From Angiostrongylus vasorum (taxonomy: Eukaryota; Nematoda; Chromadorea; Rhabditida; Metastrongylidae), in the NCBI GenBank assembly GCA_018806985.1, contig JADANN010000443.1, forward strand, positions 3,215,001 through 3,279,000: a DNA stretch of 64,000 nucleotides. Direction: 5' to 3'. Positions 22,844 through 35,340 of the stretch are shown piece by piece. The position numbers and the translations under genes were made by a program. The notes under the pieces are model-generated. The model ran no database searches. It had not been told where the DNA came from and saw only the letters and a program-made list of their open reading frames with translations. Numbering within the stretch: the first letter of the stretch is position 1; every line of letters begins with the position of its first letter.

Positions 22844-25800
22844 CTACGACTTTTTCTTGAAGGGAGGACGTTCAAGAAGTGTAATCTGTTGCACAAAACA
22901 CCTCTCAACCGAAATCACATGCAAGTAGTTCAACCCCTAATGCGCTGTGATTCCACTCTCACCAACCTCACAATACTAACAAGCTTGTTGTCAACATTTG
23001 GCGTGGCTTCTAGCACCAAAACCGCTTTCTCGAGATAGATCAGTTCCTCGGACAGGTCTTTAGTAGCAACAAGGTCAATGAAATTAGTCTCGTCCTCGCT
23101 AAGCAACGCAAAAATAACTGCAGGATTCGCAGCCGGTCGCAGATCATTTCCATGGAGAAGAATTCGTGCAGCTGCTTCACACGCTTCTGTTCCTACCGGG
23201 ATATAACGTAATTCCTTTACTACAGAAAGGATCGCTCGGTCTGGCATAGAAATGATAATGTTGCATAAATAGTCCGCATCCGTAAATAACCGGAAAGCTT
23301 TCACATCTTCAAATTAAATAAACCTGAGAACCGACAGCTAGGCACTCGAGAAAAAAAAAGGATTCAAGAAAGACGTGCCTCGTTTCTTCTCTAGAATCCG
23401 TTTTATTGCTGGAAGCGAGGCTCGCTCTGGCTCTCCATCAGCAAACAGCGTCAAATATGCGATAAATTGTTCGTTACTAGTCATCAGAGGAGCTACCGAT
23501 GATCGCAGGTGGAGGTGCAACCTTTCTGGATCAGAACGCAATCGAGCCAAATGTCGACGGGATTTCAGCAAAGCTTTCGCCTCGGGAATGGATAGCCTAA
23601 AAACCGGTCTTAAAAAATGGTAGTATAGCGAACAAACTTTATCGATATGACAATAATCAACGTCTTACGATGTTAAGGCATTTTCAAGCGAGGCAAAGTG
23701 AATTGGCCAATCATCCAGCTTGAAATCTGCAGCCAAGCGAATCGCATCCGCGTACATGGCATCGTCATCAGTCCTACAAAAGCATCCAGTCAAACGTACT
23801 AATCAACAAGTATTGAATTCATTTGAAACTATTGATTAATAAATATGTGCAAAGGGTCAGTTCTTAACACATTCAATACATCTTGCATCGAATTCAATGC
23901 ATTCTTCGCCGGAAACAATTTATTTTTCCACCTTCAAGCATATAAATCCCGGCTTAGAGGAGACATTCCTAATTAGAATAAAAACTGTCAGACCTCAAAA
24001 CACTTGTCCATAATATATGTGTTAACTTACTCTACGACAATTAAACTCGAGCTTTTTGTAGTCAAGGAATCATTTATCCCATTTTCAAATGATCCATTTT
24101 TTTAAGTGTCGAAAAACCAGCATTGTGGTGAGTGTTAAAAAAAGAATGTCGTCTTACATCGCCAATCCCATTATCGTCTCTCTTCGGTAATCAGCATCCT
24201 CAACAAATCGCTCGCGATCGCAACCTGTATAATACAGAGATGAATACTGTGGATTAAGTAGACAATGAAATTTGTTTAAAGCGACAATTTTCGGGATTTT
24301 TTTTGATGTTTCAAAGAGTAAATAAGGACAATCGATAAAGAAAAAACATGAAGATGAGACATGAAAATATGCGAAGCTTCTTGGACAATCATACCATAAT
24401 GAGATAGCCTATCAAGAATCGTAACGTTTTCATCTGACAAAGTCGCTTGAGAAATTAGAACAGACGGAGAAACAGATTCAACGAGGCGTTCCGTAAGTTG
24501 CGGCTCAAAAAAACGTAGTGCCTATAAGATGCGATCGCATTAAAGATGATCGAAAGAGTTGTGCACACAGGCAGGGTGGGTGAGTACCTGCTCGTACTTC
24601 AAGAGAAAGTCATTCTTTGTCCACATCCCACACTCCGCCTCAGACATCGCTACACATAACGCCAATGGAGCACTAATGTTTGTTAGTAGTGTTGCCACCT
24701 GCAAAAAAAGAAAATAAGAAAAAGTCGAAGAGTTCGGGAGATGTCGGAACAACTCGAAGAAAAAACAAGGACATTAAGAAAAGCAAAAGCGCAAACAAAC
24801 CGCCGTGGTAGGAAAGCCAGAGCATTCGCGCAAAGTCTGGAAGGACGTCTCATCGACTTCAGCTTTGTTTGGCCATGTATGCAACTCAAAATTGAAATAG
24901 GTCAATTATTGGCTAAAAACATCGCAACCACATCACAGAAAGCGGAAATAATAATAACAATAATGATAAGGTCTCTTTTTGGGCTACATTCATGACTTAG
25001 CTCCGATAACGTTCAATATCCTTCAACATCGATAAAACCTTACTGCACAAACTGTTCAAGGCTTTTATTTAAGTGACTGGTAAAGAAATGGTTGTGACGC
25101 CGTTGAATAAACGAAGGGTTCTGGTCCCACCCCACACCGAAGCCAAGATAGTACCTCGCTACTTTGGCTTCGGAAAATTGGTGGACTTTTTCCGGGACCA
25201 GCTTGTTCCCTCGAATTCATAGACGATGACGACTACCTGTCATGAAAATCTAAAAGTGCCATAAAGCGATTACCCCACGATTCTAAAGACAGTCGACTCG
25301 ACTAGCATTCAAGACATTCGTAAAGAACTGCGAAGTGTTCAAACAGCAGCTGAACCCATACGCAAGCACAAAGACCTTCGCGGATGACGGGTACGACGGA
25401 AGCACTCGAATGGAAGATATGTTAGCACCGGCGCAATTTATGATGTCCGGTCGTGTAAAAAAAACCTGCTATTATTACAGTTGCGCAATGAAATGTTATT
25501 TCAGGACGAACTCCATGTTGGTGCAGTGCTAGGATAGACCGCTACAAGATTCTATTCCAAAACTCCGAAAGAAGCATGGTTCTACTTCACGAAAGCAAAC
25601 CTCATCAACACTAACTTGATACATCGGTAGACCACTGCAAGTCATTGTACAGACCGATATCCATTCAACCATTCCTAACGATGCTTGATGAAGTCGAATC
25701 CATGGACTCTCCCTTGTAGATTTACCAACGCAGGGAGCTTTGTCCTTTACCTTTGTTATCTTAAACGCTGGAAACTGTTACCTTGAGAATGACTCGCATG

Positions 25801-28800
25801 ACAACTAATGGAATGAGTACAGACATGGATTGTGCAGTGTACTTTGAATATCCGCAGAAAGCTATGATGAAGCCTTCAGAAGGTTGTAGTATGATAACTT
25901 AATGACAAAATCCCCACATGCATGGTAAAAAAAATGCAGAACGAAATTATGAAAGATGGACCACCTCGAGTATAATAAATAATATATTAAGGTCTGTCTA
26001 ACATCTCACCCTAACCTTACCCATGGCGGTGGACGAAATTTCTACGTTCTTATAACAACATTGGCAGATTTTTTTCTAGCAGTAACGGAACTCCCAGGCC
26101 GAAAAAAAATAGGATTTCCATTCGTAGATAAACGGGAGTTACGAATCACAAAAACAGCGCGATTTGTGACGCACTACGGAGTGATGTCTGCGAAGATAAG
26201 CGCTGACAAAAAGCTAATAGAATCACTAAACAGATATCGTATGAATAATGTAAACAGAAGTTCGCTGATTCCTCTTGTATCTTTTATCTCGTCGTATTTT
26301 GTAGGCTCAATTAACTTGGATAACAACTGAGAGGGAAGCATAGGGGACGGTGAACGGTGTGAAAGAACTCTTAACAAGATTACCGTTCAAGTCATAACCG
26401 TTACTGTTCATAACAACGACTCCAGCTCTACTAACTACTGAGTTCTTGTTAAGTGGCACATCTCATTTCGTAAATACAACATAAAAAGCGCAAAAGTCCT
26501 TTTCGAATTTAACCTTAGCACATAAAGCTATAACAAAAGCATAAGCATAATATAAAACGAATTACTTACTCGAGCATACATTGGATCAATCACCAGTTTG
26601 TCATTAATCGCTAGTTCTTGACAAAAACATTGCTTTCTAGCAGAACTGTGACGTTCGATAAGATCCAGGGTCTCCATTAGCTTGTCAGCTGGACAGTTTA
26701 GTAGTGCACACGCATATATTTCTTCCGTCACCCTGTGTTAACATGTCTATCACGCATTGATCTCAATGTACACGTATAAAAATTGATTGGCTCTATAGAC
26801 CATCCTCAGATACAGCAAAGAATTCCCTTATATTCTATTATTCTCCCATCTTATATATTTCCTAATGGTAAGATACTGATTTTTTGGTGCCCATGAAAAC
26901 TTTCCCTTTCGTCTCCTTCTTCCTCTCGTATTTCGAACTTCGAAGCAATGGAATAGTTCGAATATCGTGGAATAGGACATTGCAGTACAAGACAAGAAAG
27001 TGTTCTTACTTACTTGGATACTTAGACGGTCCGTCATTACCGCTTGTACGGGCCCCAAAACCTTCTCCATTTTTCGGAGTTTTGTTGGTTTAGCCATCAT
27101 ATTTCCCTCGAATCCCGAGGTCACCGTGGCCAAAGGCCTCAGCTCGCCACTGGCACTGGCAGTCGCCGTTGTTATGGATCAGAGAAAGATTTCCGACCAT
27201 GCGACTAGTTTGGTACCATAACGGTGGTGGATCCTGGTATTAGTTTACACTTAGCTGGAGCTTGCTGACGGAAACGTCGGACTCCTTCTCAGCTTGGAAG
27301 ATCCTGCCAGGGAGATGAATCCCCCCGTCGTACATCGCAGTCCAACACCCTGGAATACCTCCTAGCCACGATGAGGCAATAAACCGTCAGGGAGAAGTCA
27401 GAGAAGTGTTTTTGATAAATGGAACACACACACAGCACGTGTTCTACTTATCAAAAAAAAACCAATCACCGAAAAGGCAGCTTCGGCTATTACGTATAGA
27501 TATTAAAGCACAGTAACACGATAACTTGAAGATATATCTATATCTCTGGAACATACCGCAGGTACGAACGGTGATTCCATGATACGAATACACAGCTCAT
27601 GAACCACTGGCAAATCATGCCCCCTATAAAATGTTCCACGAATTTAAAAAAGCAGTTTGCGAAAGAACAAAAAGAAACCATAAAAAATACCTTCGTCATG
27701 ACTTCATGGATATATTTGCCTAGATATCGCTCATCATTTGCGACGAGTGCCGACAGTGCGCATATTGACAGAGCTGTCGCTACCGGAGTTTCCACACCAA
27801 GGAGAAGAGCCAGTTCTGCACATTTTCTACCCTATATTGCAGAGGGAAAAAAAAATTAAATCTCAAGAAGTGAAAACGGCAACAGAGACTAGACACAAAT
27901 AACTTACTTGCTTATAATTCCCGTTTAGCTTAACAACCTCCTCCAGGAAAACATGTGGTTCCGCAAATCTAAGATAAACACTTCCGCATAACATAAGACA
28001 CTATAAGATTCCATAAAATTGCAAACTGAGGATTTGTAACTGTTGAGAACCACCTATACGCTTGGCAATTTCCAGGTTACCATCTTTATCTGGTTATCAA
28101 AACACTTTAGAGTGTGCAAAAAGTTTATCAGTATGTTTTTGGATGACCCCAGTTTTAGTCCTCTACATTTCTCCACGAATAAATTTCAACGAAATTTAAT
28201 TCAACCACAGGTTTTTGCGCAATCGAATGGATCTTGTTCTCGCTTTTGAAAAACAAATGGATAAAAAAGTGTGTTTTTAAGAGAGTGAAGTTCCTAAGTA
28301 TCGAATTATTCATGTTGATGTAACAAAGAATACCAGGGCTTATCAATGTGTCAAATGAAGTAAAAGGAAAACATACTTGATAGCAACTGGTAAGGCGGTA
28401 GAGCCGAGTTCGTGAGCAAGATTGACAGTGTCGAGAAATTTCAGTTGCTTTTTCGCTCTGATCGGTGCGATAGTCTTAGCAGCCTCCGCCATACTTCGAG
28501 ACTGTCTTAGAACAGGATCACTCGGAGATTGGGCTTCTTGTAACAACTCCTCACTCTTTGCAATAAGAACCTCAAACATTGACATTTTGAAAAAAATAAT
28601 ATCACGTCGACAATGAGAAATGGGGAAAAACTGTTTGTAACAAGAACAGATAGAAATGAACCAATGAGGACATCAAATTTGTAACGGCCTTAAAAGCAAC
28701 ACCTCCGCACTCCTTTCGATGTTTAGTCTTCTGTTTACATTCTCGTTATTTTCGTTCCCATCAAGAGTTAGGAACAGCTTAAGAACGTTCCTATCGTGAG

Positions 28801-31800
28801 AAATTCGAGTGTCTGATAGCACTTCACGGGTGACGATGCTGAGGGCTTCGTCCGGACTGATAAGCCCGCAGTAAGTACTAAATATGACTGAGTTGTCTCG
28901 AGAAGCAATTATTTGCGTGGCGTAGCTGTAACCTCTAAAAAATATAGGAATCTCTGTACTAAGATTTTAAACATGGTAGGAAAGAAAGTGGGAGGGTAAG
29001 TGACAGATTGCCTCAGCCGATACTATTAGCAGGAAAGAATGCTGCTGCACAACGCAAAACCACGACCAATGGGTGGGTCAAATGCGAATGGAGGAACTAA
29101 GGATTACTGTTGATTAACACTTTCAATGAACAGGATTCTCTCCGATGTTAAGTACAAATTAAGACCGAACAACGGATGCACTTCTTCAAAAAGATTCCAA
29201 GATCAAAACGTATCCGGAGAGATGGAGGGCTTGGTGAGCCTGGGGCGCGAGATCGAAGCCAGGTGTATTTGAAAGCGCCTCTGACCACTGTGCTACACGC
29301 TGCACGCACTCCTAGATTAAGGTTGATCAACGCCGAAAGCTTTATTCTTTTTTATCCTTTATCCTGTCACGAAGAAAAGAAAGAGCAAGCAGTAAGGCTG
29401 TAGGCAATAAATAGAGGTTATGAGAGTGACAGAGAGTAAAGACAGAAACAGTTATCACTGTTCTGTTTTCATTGGTTCTTGCTATTACCAACAATTCTGA
29501 CATTACCCTCAGAACCACTAGTACATGTTATACCATGTGCTCGTCATGTGCGGAAATAATCCTAGTTGTTAAATATCAGCGTGTGGCACATATTAAGCCT
29601 TAAGTATGAATTCATGTTTGGGACTGAGAAGACCTATCAGATGACTGGTAAACATCCCTAAATACCTCAAAGTCAGATCAAGAACTTCATCCCGGAGCGC
29701 CTCCCACTCGGCAACAGTTGCAGCTTGGCCACATCGCGCCATCCGAATTAGGAGTCGCCGTGCACCATCAGCATCAGTTGTGCTCTCCCATAGTTGTTTG
29801 AATGTCGGCTTTACTCCTCGGGAATGAAGAGTGCTCAATGAACATGCCAAATCCGGACAAGCTCCAACAGAAACAACTGCGCGCATGAGGGCGTCACCAG
29901 TCAGCTCCAAACAACAGAGGCACTGAATCACTATGTCTCTGTCCAGAACGAAACTTGTTTGGTTCTGCATTGCTCGCAAAACTTCGACATTATGTTGGCT
30001 CGTGGCCAAAAGGAACGACAGCACAGTTTTCCTCAGATCGTCAGCAGACGTAGAAGAATCTCGAGTCTTCCACTTCAGTAGTGATAGGATCTCAGGCAAC
30101 TTCCGCACTATATCTTCCTCAGGAAGATTATGCAACAACGATACGTAGTAGTCTGCTGATGCTTCGCAAAACTTGTTGAACGTCTCTCCTACAAGATAGC
30201 ATGTCGTTAAGAAAAAACTGTAGTGGATGAAGGACTCCAAGTCGGACTTCAATTCCTCATACCCACGTTGAATAGAAATATTCAGCAAACTAATACAGTG
30301 CTCCGCTAGACCGGTTTCAGAATCAATTAGTCCAACTCGCTCCCGTACCCATGCCACAAAATCCTCTGCGTCGACAGTCGTTTTGTTGCTACCAGTATTG
30401 TAAGTTTTAACCAAGTCCATTATATCCTCACCACCTTCTGCACCAATTAAAAACATCGTTTCCAAATGAGAATTGAGGACCTTATCCAGCTGGATCACTC
30501 TGCCATTTTTAGTAGGCAAAAGATGTTCAAATCGGTTCGGGGGCACACTTGTTGGGATATGTGAGGTAATATCAAGCATGCAGGGGACAAGAATGGAATA
30601 GTTCCGTTCAATCAAACGATCTAATAGTACGAGGTTCAGCCTTTCAGCAAAACGATAGGCTGCATCGAGGCACGACAGGTTCCGAACTTCGATATATTCG
30701 TTCACGCATTCACACACCGCCAGCATACGTGCATTGTGATGGAGCCGAACTTGTGACGCCAGAGCAGCATTTGGGAATGAAGTACCCAGATCAACGAGTG
30801 CTTTTTGTACAGGAAGATTTGGTGCATCGCTAGATATGCATGCTTCAACGATCCAATCTTTGTCATTGATTTGACGTAGGATGCTATCCACACTCTCCAC
30901 AGTTACCGTTTGACTATGACAAATGTCCCTCCATTCTCTCTTCAGTACAATGTCTATGTCAATCGTATCGTAACTTTCAGCGAGACTCTTTGCGCGAGAG
31001 TAATCTCCTTCGTTTAATGTTCTCTCGAATAACTCCTGAAGAGTTCGTGTGGGCGAATGTAACAACACGAAGTCTAAAGATTCAGAATAGGTTGCCTTTT
31101 CTAATGGAACTGTGCTGTCTCCAACGGCTATTTCGACAACTTTTTTCAAGGATCGCCAAAGAGTGTACAGCCATAGTCGACACGCCAAGGATGTCCTCTG
31201 CAAAGCAGCCTCCCGCAATGCATTCGTGCCTTCCTTTAAAAACTTTTTTTTTCATAGAATTATTCTTTTTTTCCTCTATATTATATTTTTTCCATGTAAA
31301 GAGATAAGAAAAAACGTGGTTTCTTCCTCGAAATATTTTAGGCAAAAAGTACTCCTCGTTGAGTCCAAAAAAGATTTCAACGTAATGCAAAACTGATCAA
31401 GGTTACTTTACCATTGGCTTGCTGAATTGTTTTTTTCTGAAGATTTTCATTGTTCTTATATACGCCCGTAAGGTGCGGTTAGCACAGTGATAGTGATACC
31501 GCTTAATACGTACAGGGCCCTGGTTCGAATCAACACCACGCCACCTCATCCCTTTCGGTCGGTGAATATGTAGTAGACTTGTCGAAAACACTTCTTTCTG
31601 ATCCATAAAGCTTAGGGACGCTTTAGTAGGGCTACCACGGGACTTCAGGGAGAATCGATTCGATTACATCGACATTCGTAAAAAGACCAAAATCACCTGT
31701 AGCCAATACAAACAGCTCTCTAGGACAAGGAGCAACCAGAGTTGTGCGTGATGTGAACTTCTCACAGCTACGGAGCGAATGAATAGAATCCCTAAGTTCA

Positions 31801-32840
31801 TCAAGTGAACTCCTCACAAGCTCTCCCGAATGAAACAGCACAGCAACTTCCTCATCTTCAGTGAAAACGACCTGAATAGGTCGAGGTCCAGAAATGTACT
31901 TGATGGACAACAGAATTCGCGTTGACGGTATATCAAACAGGAAAAAATCGCCGTTGCCAGAAACTGCTGCCAATTTTGACAACGACTCGTTCAATGTCAT
32001 CGAAACCAGGTAGGCATAATTAGCAGAACTGAATGGGAGTCGAGAAAGCCATCCGCCTTGATCGATAGTTAAACGCATGGGTTCAACGAAAGGCTCGTAG
32101 TCCATTAATCGGAAAGAGCACAGCCCGCCCGGCATACCCTCATCGTTTGATACGCGATAATGAGACGATACCAGCAGTAGATTGTAACGTGGCAAAACAC
32201 AGAATGTACCCGCTAATCCTATATCAAGCGACACGGACCACATCTTTTGAAACCTACTCAGACGCCCGATTTTATAAACCGAGAGTGTACCATTGTACTG
32301 AAGCACATATAAGATGTCTAAATATTTGTCGTCAGTGGAATTGTTCGCAACTGTTCGGATTGAAGAAATAGCACATACTAGGTCGAGATTATTTTCTGGA
32401 TGTTCCAGTGAAATATCATAGCAGTATCCACCTTGGTGATCGAACACGTCAATCTGAGCAGTGCTCCGAGTGGACAGAAGCAACGAACCGGATGCCGCGA
32501 ATTCCAGCAAGCAGTACTGCGCGAACTCATCTTCTAGTACTTGTACGCTGCATTCCTGTATGATGTTCTGACCATCGATAGCATACACATCCATAATACG
32601 ACTGTGATGCATCAGCGCGAAACGATTAACTGACGGAGAGACTGCGAGTTTGCAAAATGGAAGCGACTCCACATAGCTGGCAATCTGAGCCGGAATCAGA
32701 AGATTGGGAGTGTTGATCTCGACCGTGTCCGTCCATCTAAGCATTTCGTACTTCTCCTTCAACAGGATTTTTGAGTTCTCTTCAGCATCTCTTCTGTAGT
32801 CGAGCTCGGACTCGTAGCGACACCGTCTTGGTCTTTTCAT
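22844..32840 (-). CDS. nbas: NBAS / SMGL-1 homologue, Golgi-ER tether and NMD factor
   Basis: Fifteen minus-strand exons: 32840-31697, 31229-29666, 28934-28703, 28570-28377, 27968-27908, 27831-27691, about 27622-27557, about 26731-26570, 24698-24588, 24521-24395, 24224-24158, 23773-23669, 23596-23379, 23306-22963 and 22885-22844. All phases close, giving about 1525 residues. Exon 1 encodes the N-terminal beta-propeller-like region (PRRCRYESELDYRRDAEENS; LDILYVLQYNGTLSVYKIG). Exon 2 onward encodes the Sec39-type helical region (TLNEGDYSRAKSLAESYDT). NBAS family proteins join ZW10 and RINT1 in the NRZ complex that tethers Golgi-derived vesicles at the ER, and also act in nonsense-mediated mRNA decay; worm SMGL-1 is the relative. 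The protein is shorter than human NBAS. Exons 7 and 8 each need one G fewer at the acceptor. Exon 13 ends at a GC donor. The last exon is the least certain; a stop 33 bases past exon 14 is an alternative end. Confidence 0.9.
25125..25460 (+). repeat. SINE-II copy, degraded
   Basis: Blocks AATTGGTGGACTTTTTCCGG, TCGACTCGACTAGCATTCAA and CGCGGATGACGGGTACGA follow the order of the SINE-II copy at 49193-49572. It lies in the long NBAS intron between exons 8 and 9. The hairpin CCGAAGCCAA...TTGGCTTCGG (about 25137-25174) sits at its start. Confidence 0.6.
25640..25760 (+). repeat. SINE-I 3' fragment
   Basis: CGATGCTTGATGAAGTCGAA followed by ACCAACGCAGGGAGCTTTGTCC matches the SINE-I tail. The head is absent. 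Confidence 0.65.
27040..27385 (+). repeat. Dispersed repeat R4, copy 2
   Basis: Plus-strand counterpart of the repeat at 13595-13825, with the shared blocks TTATGGATCAGAGAA, GGTGGTGGATCCTGGTATTA, GTTTACACTTAGCT and CTAGCCACGATGAGGC. It lies in the NBAS intron between exons 7 and 8. Confidence 0.65.
29195..29365. repeat. SINE-I derived composite
   Basis: The left part (GGAGGGCTTGGTGAGCCTGG, CTGACCACTGTGCTACACG) is SINE-I read on the minus strand. The right end (GTTGATCAACGCCGAAAGC, then a T-rich run) is a SINE-I tail in plus orientation. This is either two partial copies or a rearranged one, in the NBAS intron between exons 2 and 3. Confidence 0.6.
31468..31690 (+). repeat. SINE-II copy beside the NBAS exon 1 splice donor
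   Basis: The head is GGTGCGGTTAGCACAGTGAT (A-box-like TTAGCACAGTGA) and the B-box-like block is CTGGTTCGAATCA at 31519-31531. The body AGGGACGCTTTAGTAGGGCT and CAGGGAGAATCGATTCGATT aligns with the copy at 57308 onward. Because of the B-box this could be taken for a tRNA gene, but there is no acceptor stem pairing and the downstream part is repeat. It ends within about 10 bases of the NBAS exon 1 donor at 31696. Confidence 0.8.
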
Positions 32841-33264
32841 CACTTAAAAACGGAAGTAAACATTTAAAATAAAAAACATTCAACAATACCAACAATCAGG
32901 CAAATGCATGATTTCGTGATGATCGCGGAAAGACAGAATGCAGAGATGCTCCATGGAAAAAGTCTGCGCCAGTGAGAATTGAAGACCCGCGGGTTTCAGT
33001 AGGCCTTTCCAGTACTTGCTTCCTTTTTGGACAACCTAGTGCCTGGGAGGTTGGCTTTCACGTTCTGCTTGCCACCTAATCCCCTCTGCATCTTTGAAGC
33101 TCTTTCCGTCAAACATGGATAGGTGTGACGAGGATGCGGGGGCAGGACAGGTGGGTTCACATTTCCCTGCCTACTTGTTTTTTGAGGTCCTCATATCGTA
33201 TATTTTCTATAAATTGTTTTATTGTGAGGTGTATCTTTAGGCATCAAAAGCAGCTCTCACTTCT
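32841..33264. promoter_or_regulatory. Shared NBAS-MED18 intergenic region
   Basis: The start codons of NBAS (minus, 32838-32840) and MED18 (plus, 33265) are about 420 bp apart, head-to-head, so this interval must hold both promoters. A TATCTTTAG acceptor-like site ends at 33240, 24 bases before the MED18 ATG. On the minus strand TTTTTAAG lies just before the NBAS ATG. Either could accept a trans-spliced leader; this is inferred from nematode biology. No TATA box was identified. Confidence 0.55.
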
Positions 33265-34179
33265 ATGCCTTATCAGTGTCAGGAGCTCATCCTTTATGGG
33301 AGCGTCTTTGCAGATAATTTGCAGGCATGTTCAACAGCTTTCTTTTCAGATAGTAAACCTTTTAGTAACCCCTCTGTTTAGGTGAGTGCCAGCCGTAAAT
33401 ATTGTTTGATGTGTGGACTGTGGCAGTTATTTTGACATCACTCACGTGTTCATAGGACTTGGAACGGCGCCTTACCGGACTTTGCGACCCTGGTTCCACG
33501 GAGTTTCACGAACACGATCTCTCGTTCAGTCTTCGAACAGGAACTGATCCTGACGTCACCATCAGGCTGCGTCGCCGTTTCAACGTTGACTCATTCACTA
33601 GCCACCAGTGGCAGTTTCGGTATATTGGAGGTGGGATAAGTTATTAGTCTATATAGTACCATAATGAAAATCTGATTCAAGTGCTTTCGGCGTTTTCCTT
33701 TCCCTTTCTTACCATTGTGCTATAAATTCGCAATTTTAGGGTCCAGAACCGGATCAGAAATGTCCGGTAATTGTTCGCAAAGTGATAGATTCTATTGCTT
33801 ATTCCCACTTGATGATGGATTTTGTGAAAACGCTAGGGTTACGCATGGATTATGAATATATAGCGAAAGGGACAGTTTGGACAAATGGAAGAATGAAGGT
33901 GGTGATAAGTCAAATACAACGGACAGAGAAAGTAAGAAAAGTGCATTTTTATCGCAGAGTGCTACGGCAAGTTATGGGCGCACTGTGAAATCCATTCCTT
34001 AGGCTGGACATTATGATCAGAGCAATTTAAAGAGGTTTGCCGACTCCTACTTGGTGGAAATTAGTGCTTGTCTGCCTGATTCTGCTGAGTACAGTGCTAC
34101 CGCTAAGCAACTACGGGATTTTGCCGACCAGCTGCTCCCTCTCGTTGAAATGGAGAAAGTCGATTATTGGAGGAAATAG
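33265..34179 (+). CDS. med18: Mediator complex subunit 18 (MED18 / MDT-18)
   Basis: Four exons: 33265-33324, 33456-33630, about 33741-33931 and 34003-34179 (TAG), giving about 200 residues, the usual MED18 size. MED18 is a head-module subunit of Mediator that links transcription factors to RNA polymerase II. Recognisable family segments in order: QELILYGSVFADN near the N-terminus, RRLTGLCDPG, WQFRYIGG, then FVKTLGLRMDYEYIAKGTVW followed by NGRMKVVISQIQR, and SYLVEISACLPD with FADQLLPLVEMEKVDYWRK at the C-terminus. Exon 1 ends at a GC donor (CAG|GCATGT); the ten residues between SV and RLTGLCD then match the spacing expected in the family. The second intron needs one base less than a GT-AG intron allows, in an AGGG run at 33738-33741. 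An AATAAA follows at 34550. Confidence 0.9.
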
Positions 34180-34549
34180 TTTTTTTTCCTGCGTAATGAA
34201 CTCTGTGTGTCTCTGTTCTTAATCATAAATTGAAATCGCTTCTTTGCGTTGCGTTCTTTTCGGCTTTGTTTCCGTTCCATCCATGTTTCTTCCTCTCTGC
34301 TAGGGATTCTCATTCTTCTACCTCTTTTTTAGTGTTTAGTATGACAGATGTCGTTGTTCAGAAAGAAGGTGTTCGGCACCACAGTGGAAAATATAGAATT
34401 CGACAGAAGTGCTGATGTTAGCGAAGGTAATCGTTTGTTTTTGGACTATATATGTTAGGTTCGGATCTAATGTTTGGAATAAGTGCAGGATTTTCATCTT
34501 GTACGTTTTAACTGGGATATCTCCGCTCGTAACAAACTTTACTAATGGA

Positions 34550-34555
34550 AATAAA
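34550..34555 (+). promoter_or_regulatory. Possible MED18 poly(A) signal
   Basis: AATAAA about 370 bases after the MED18 stop codon. It is the only consensus signal noticed nearby, so it is plausible but not proven. Confidence 0.35.
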
Positions 34556-34905
34556 AACCTTTAGAATCTAAACACTGCCAACGAAAAACAAAATTGTGTT
34601 TATCCGGATTACTAAATACATTGGAGATTTAGAAGCGATGAAGTCATCGAAGGCAGTTTCGGCTGCGACCTCATTTTCGAAGCATTTCTGGCATAAGAAG
34701 GTGTAAAGATACTTGAAGAACTGCTAGCGGGTGGTTAGACAAGTTTTACATTGGTATATAACTGCAGCATTTTAGAAGAAAGCTATTGGTAAAACATATG
34801 GAGGATGAACGAGATTGAAAATTCAGCCTTTATATTTGAACAAGCTAGAATGGTTGACTGAAGCACAATTTCAGGTGTTTTATCCACTAACATTACTAGG
34901 TTAAA

Positions 34906-34907
<2 letters not shown>

Positions 34908-34972
<65 letters not shown>
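34908..34972. repeat. (AT)n microsatellite
   Basis: About 65 bases of AT with one GT interruption, in the MED18-DBR1 spacer. Confidence 0.95.
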
Positions 34973-35075
34973 GAATTAATTCCTAGTAGCTAGTTAACCA
35001 CTCCATGACGAACGATATTAGATGATTATTGCAAATTATTATCACGGATTGAGGAAGTGTGAAGTACTAGGATAA

Positions 35076-35340
35076 CGCGCTCGACGTTGATAGATCGCTG
35101 AGGGATGCGCCATGCATTCGACTTCATCAAGTATCGTTGGAGGTGACTAAATGCATGTCTGGCGTTTACAATGACTCGCGGTGGCCTACCGAGGTATCGA
35201 GCTACTACTGCTGTCTTCCCAGACAAGTCTAGTACCAACATGTTGACCCGGAAAGGTAGAGCGCTTGGTGGGCTAGGGGCTGAAATCGATCCCATTTGTA
35301 TCGCAGGGCGCGTCCGACCACAGCGCCTCATGCGCCTATT
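35076..35340 (-). repeat. SINE-I copy (tRNA-derived)
   Basis: CGACGTTGATAGATCGCTGA tail, TGACTCGCGGTGGCCTACC and CAGACAAGTCTAGTACCAA body, and CGACCACAGCGCCTCATGCG head on the high-coordinate side. The orientation is minus, as in the copies at 16848-19747. Confidence 0.82.

Noticed and set aside
22930..22962. NBAS ending by read-through of exon 14 to TGA
   Set aside because: Possible, but a GTGAGA donor at 22962 joins in phase to a short terminal exon at 22885-22844, which I preferred; the choice is uncertain.
31480..31560. Possible tRNA gene (GGTTCGAATCA B-box)
   Set aside because: No cloverleaf with a paired acceptor stem could be drawn, and the downstream sequence matches other SINE-II copies, so it is a tRNA-derived SINE head.
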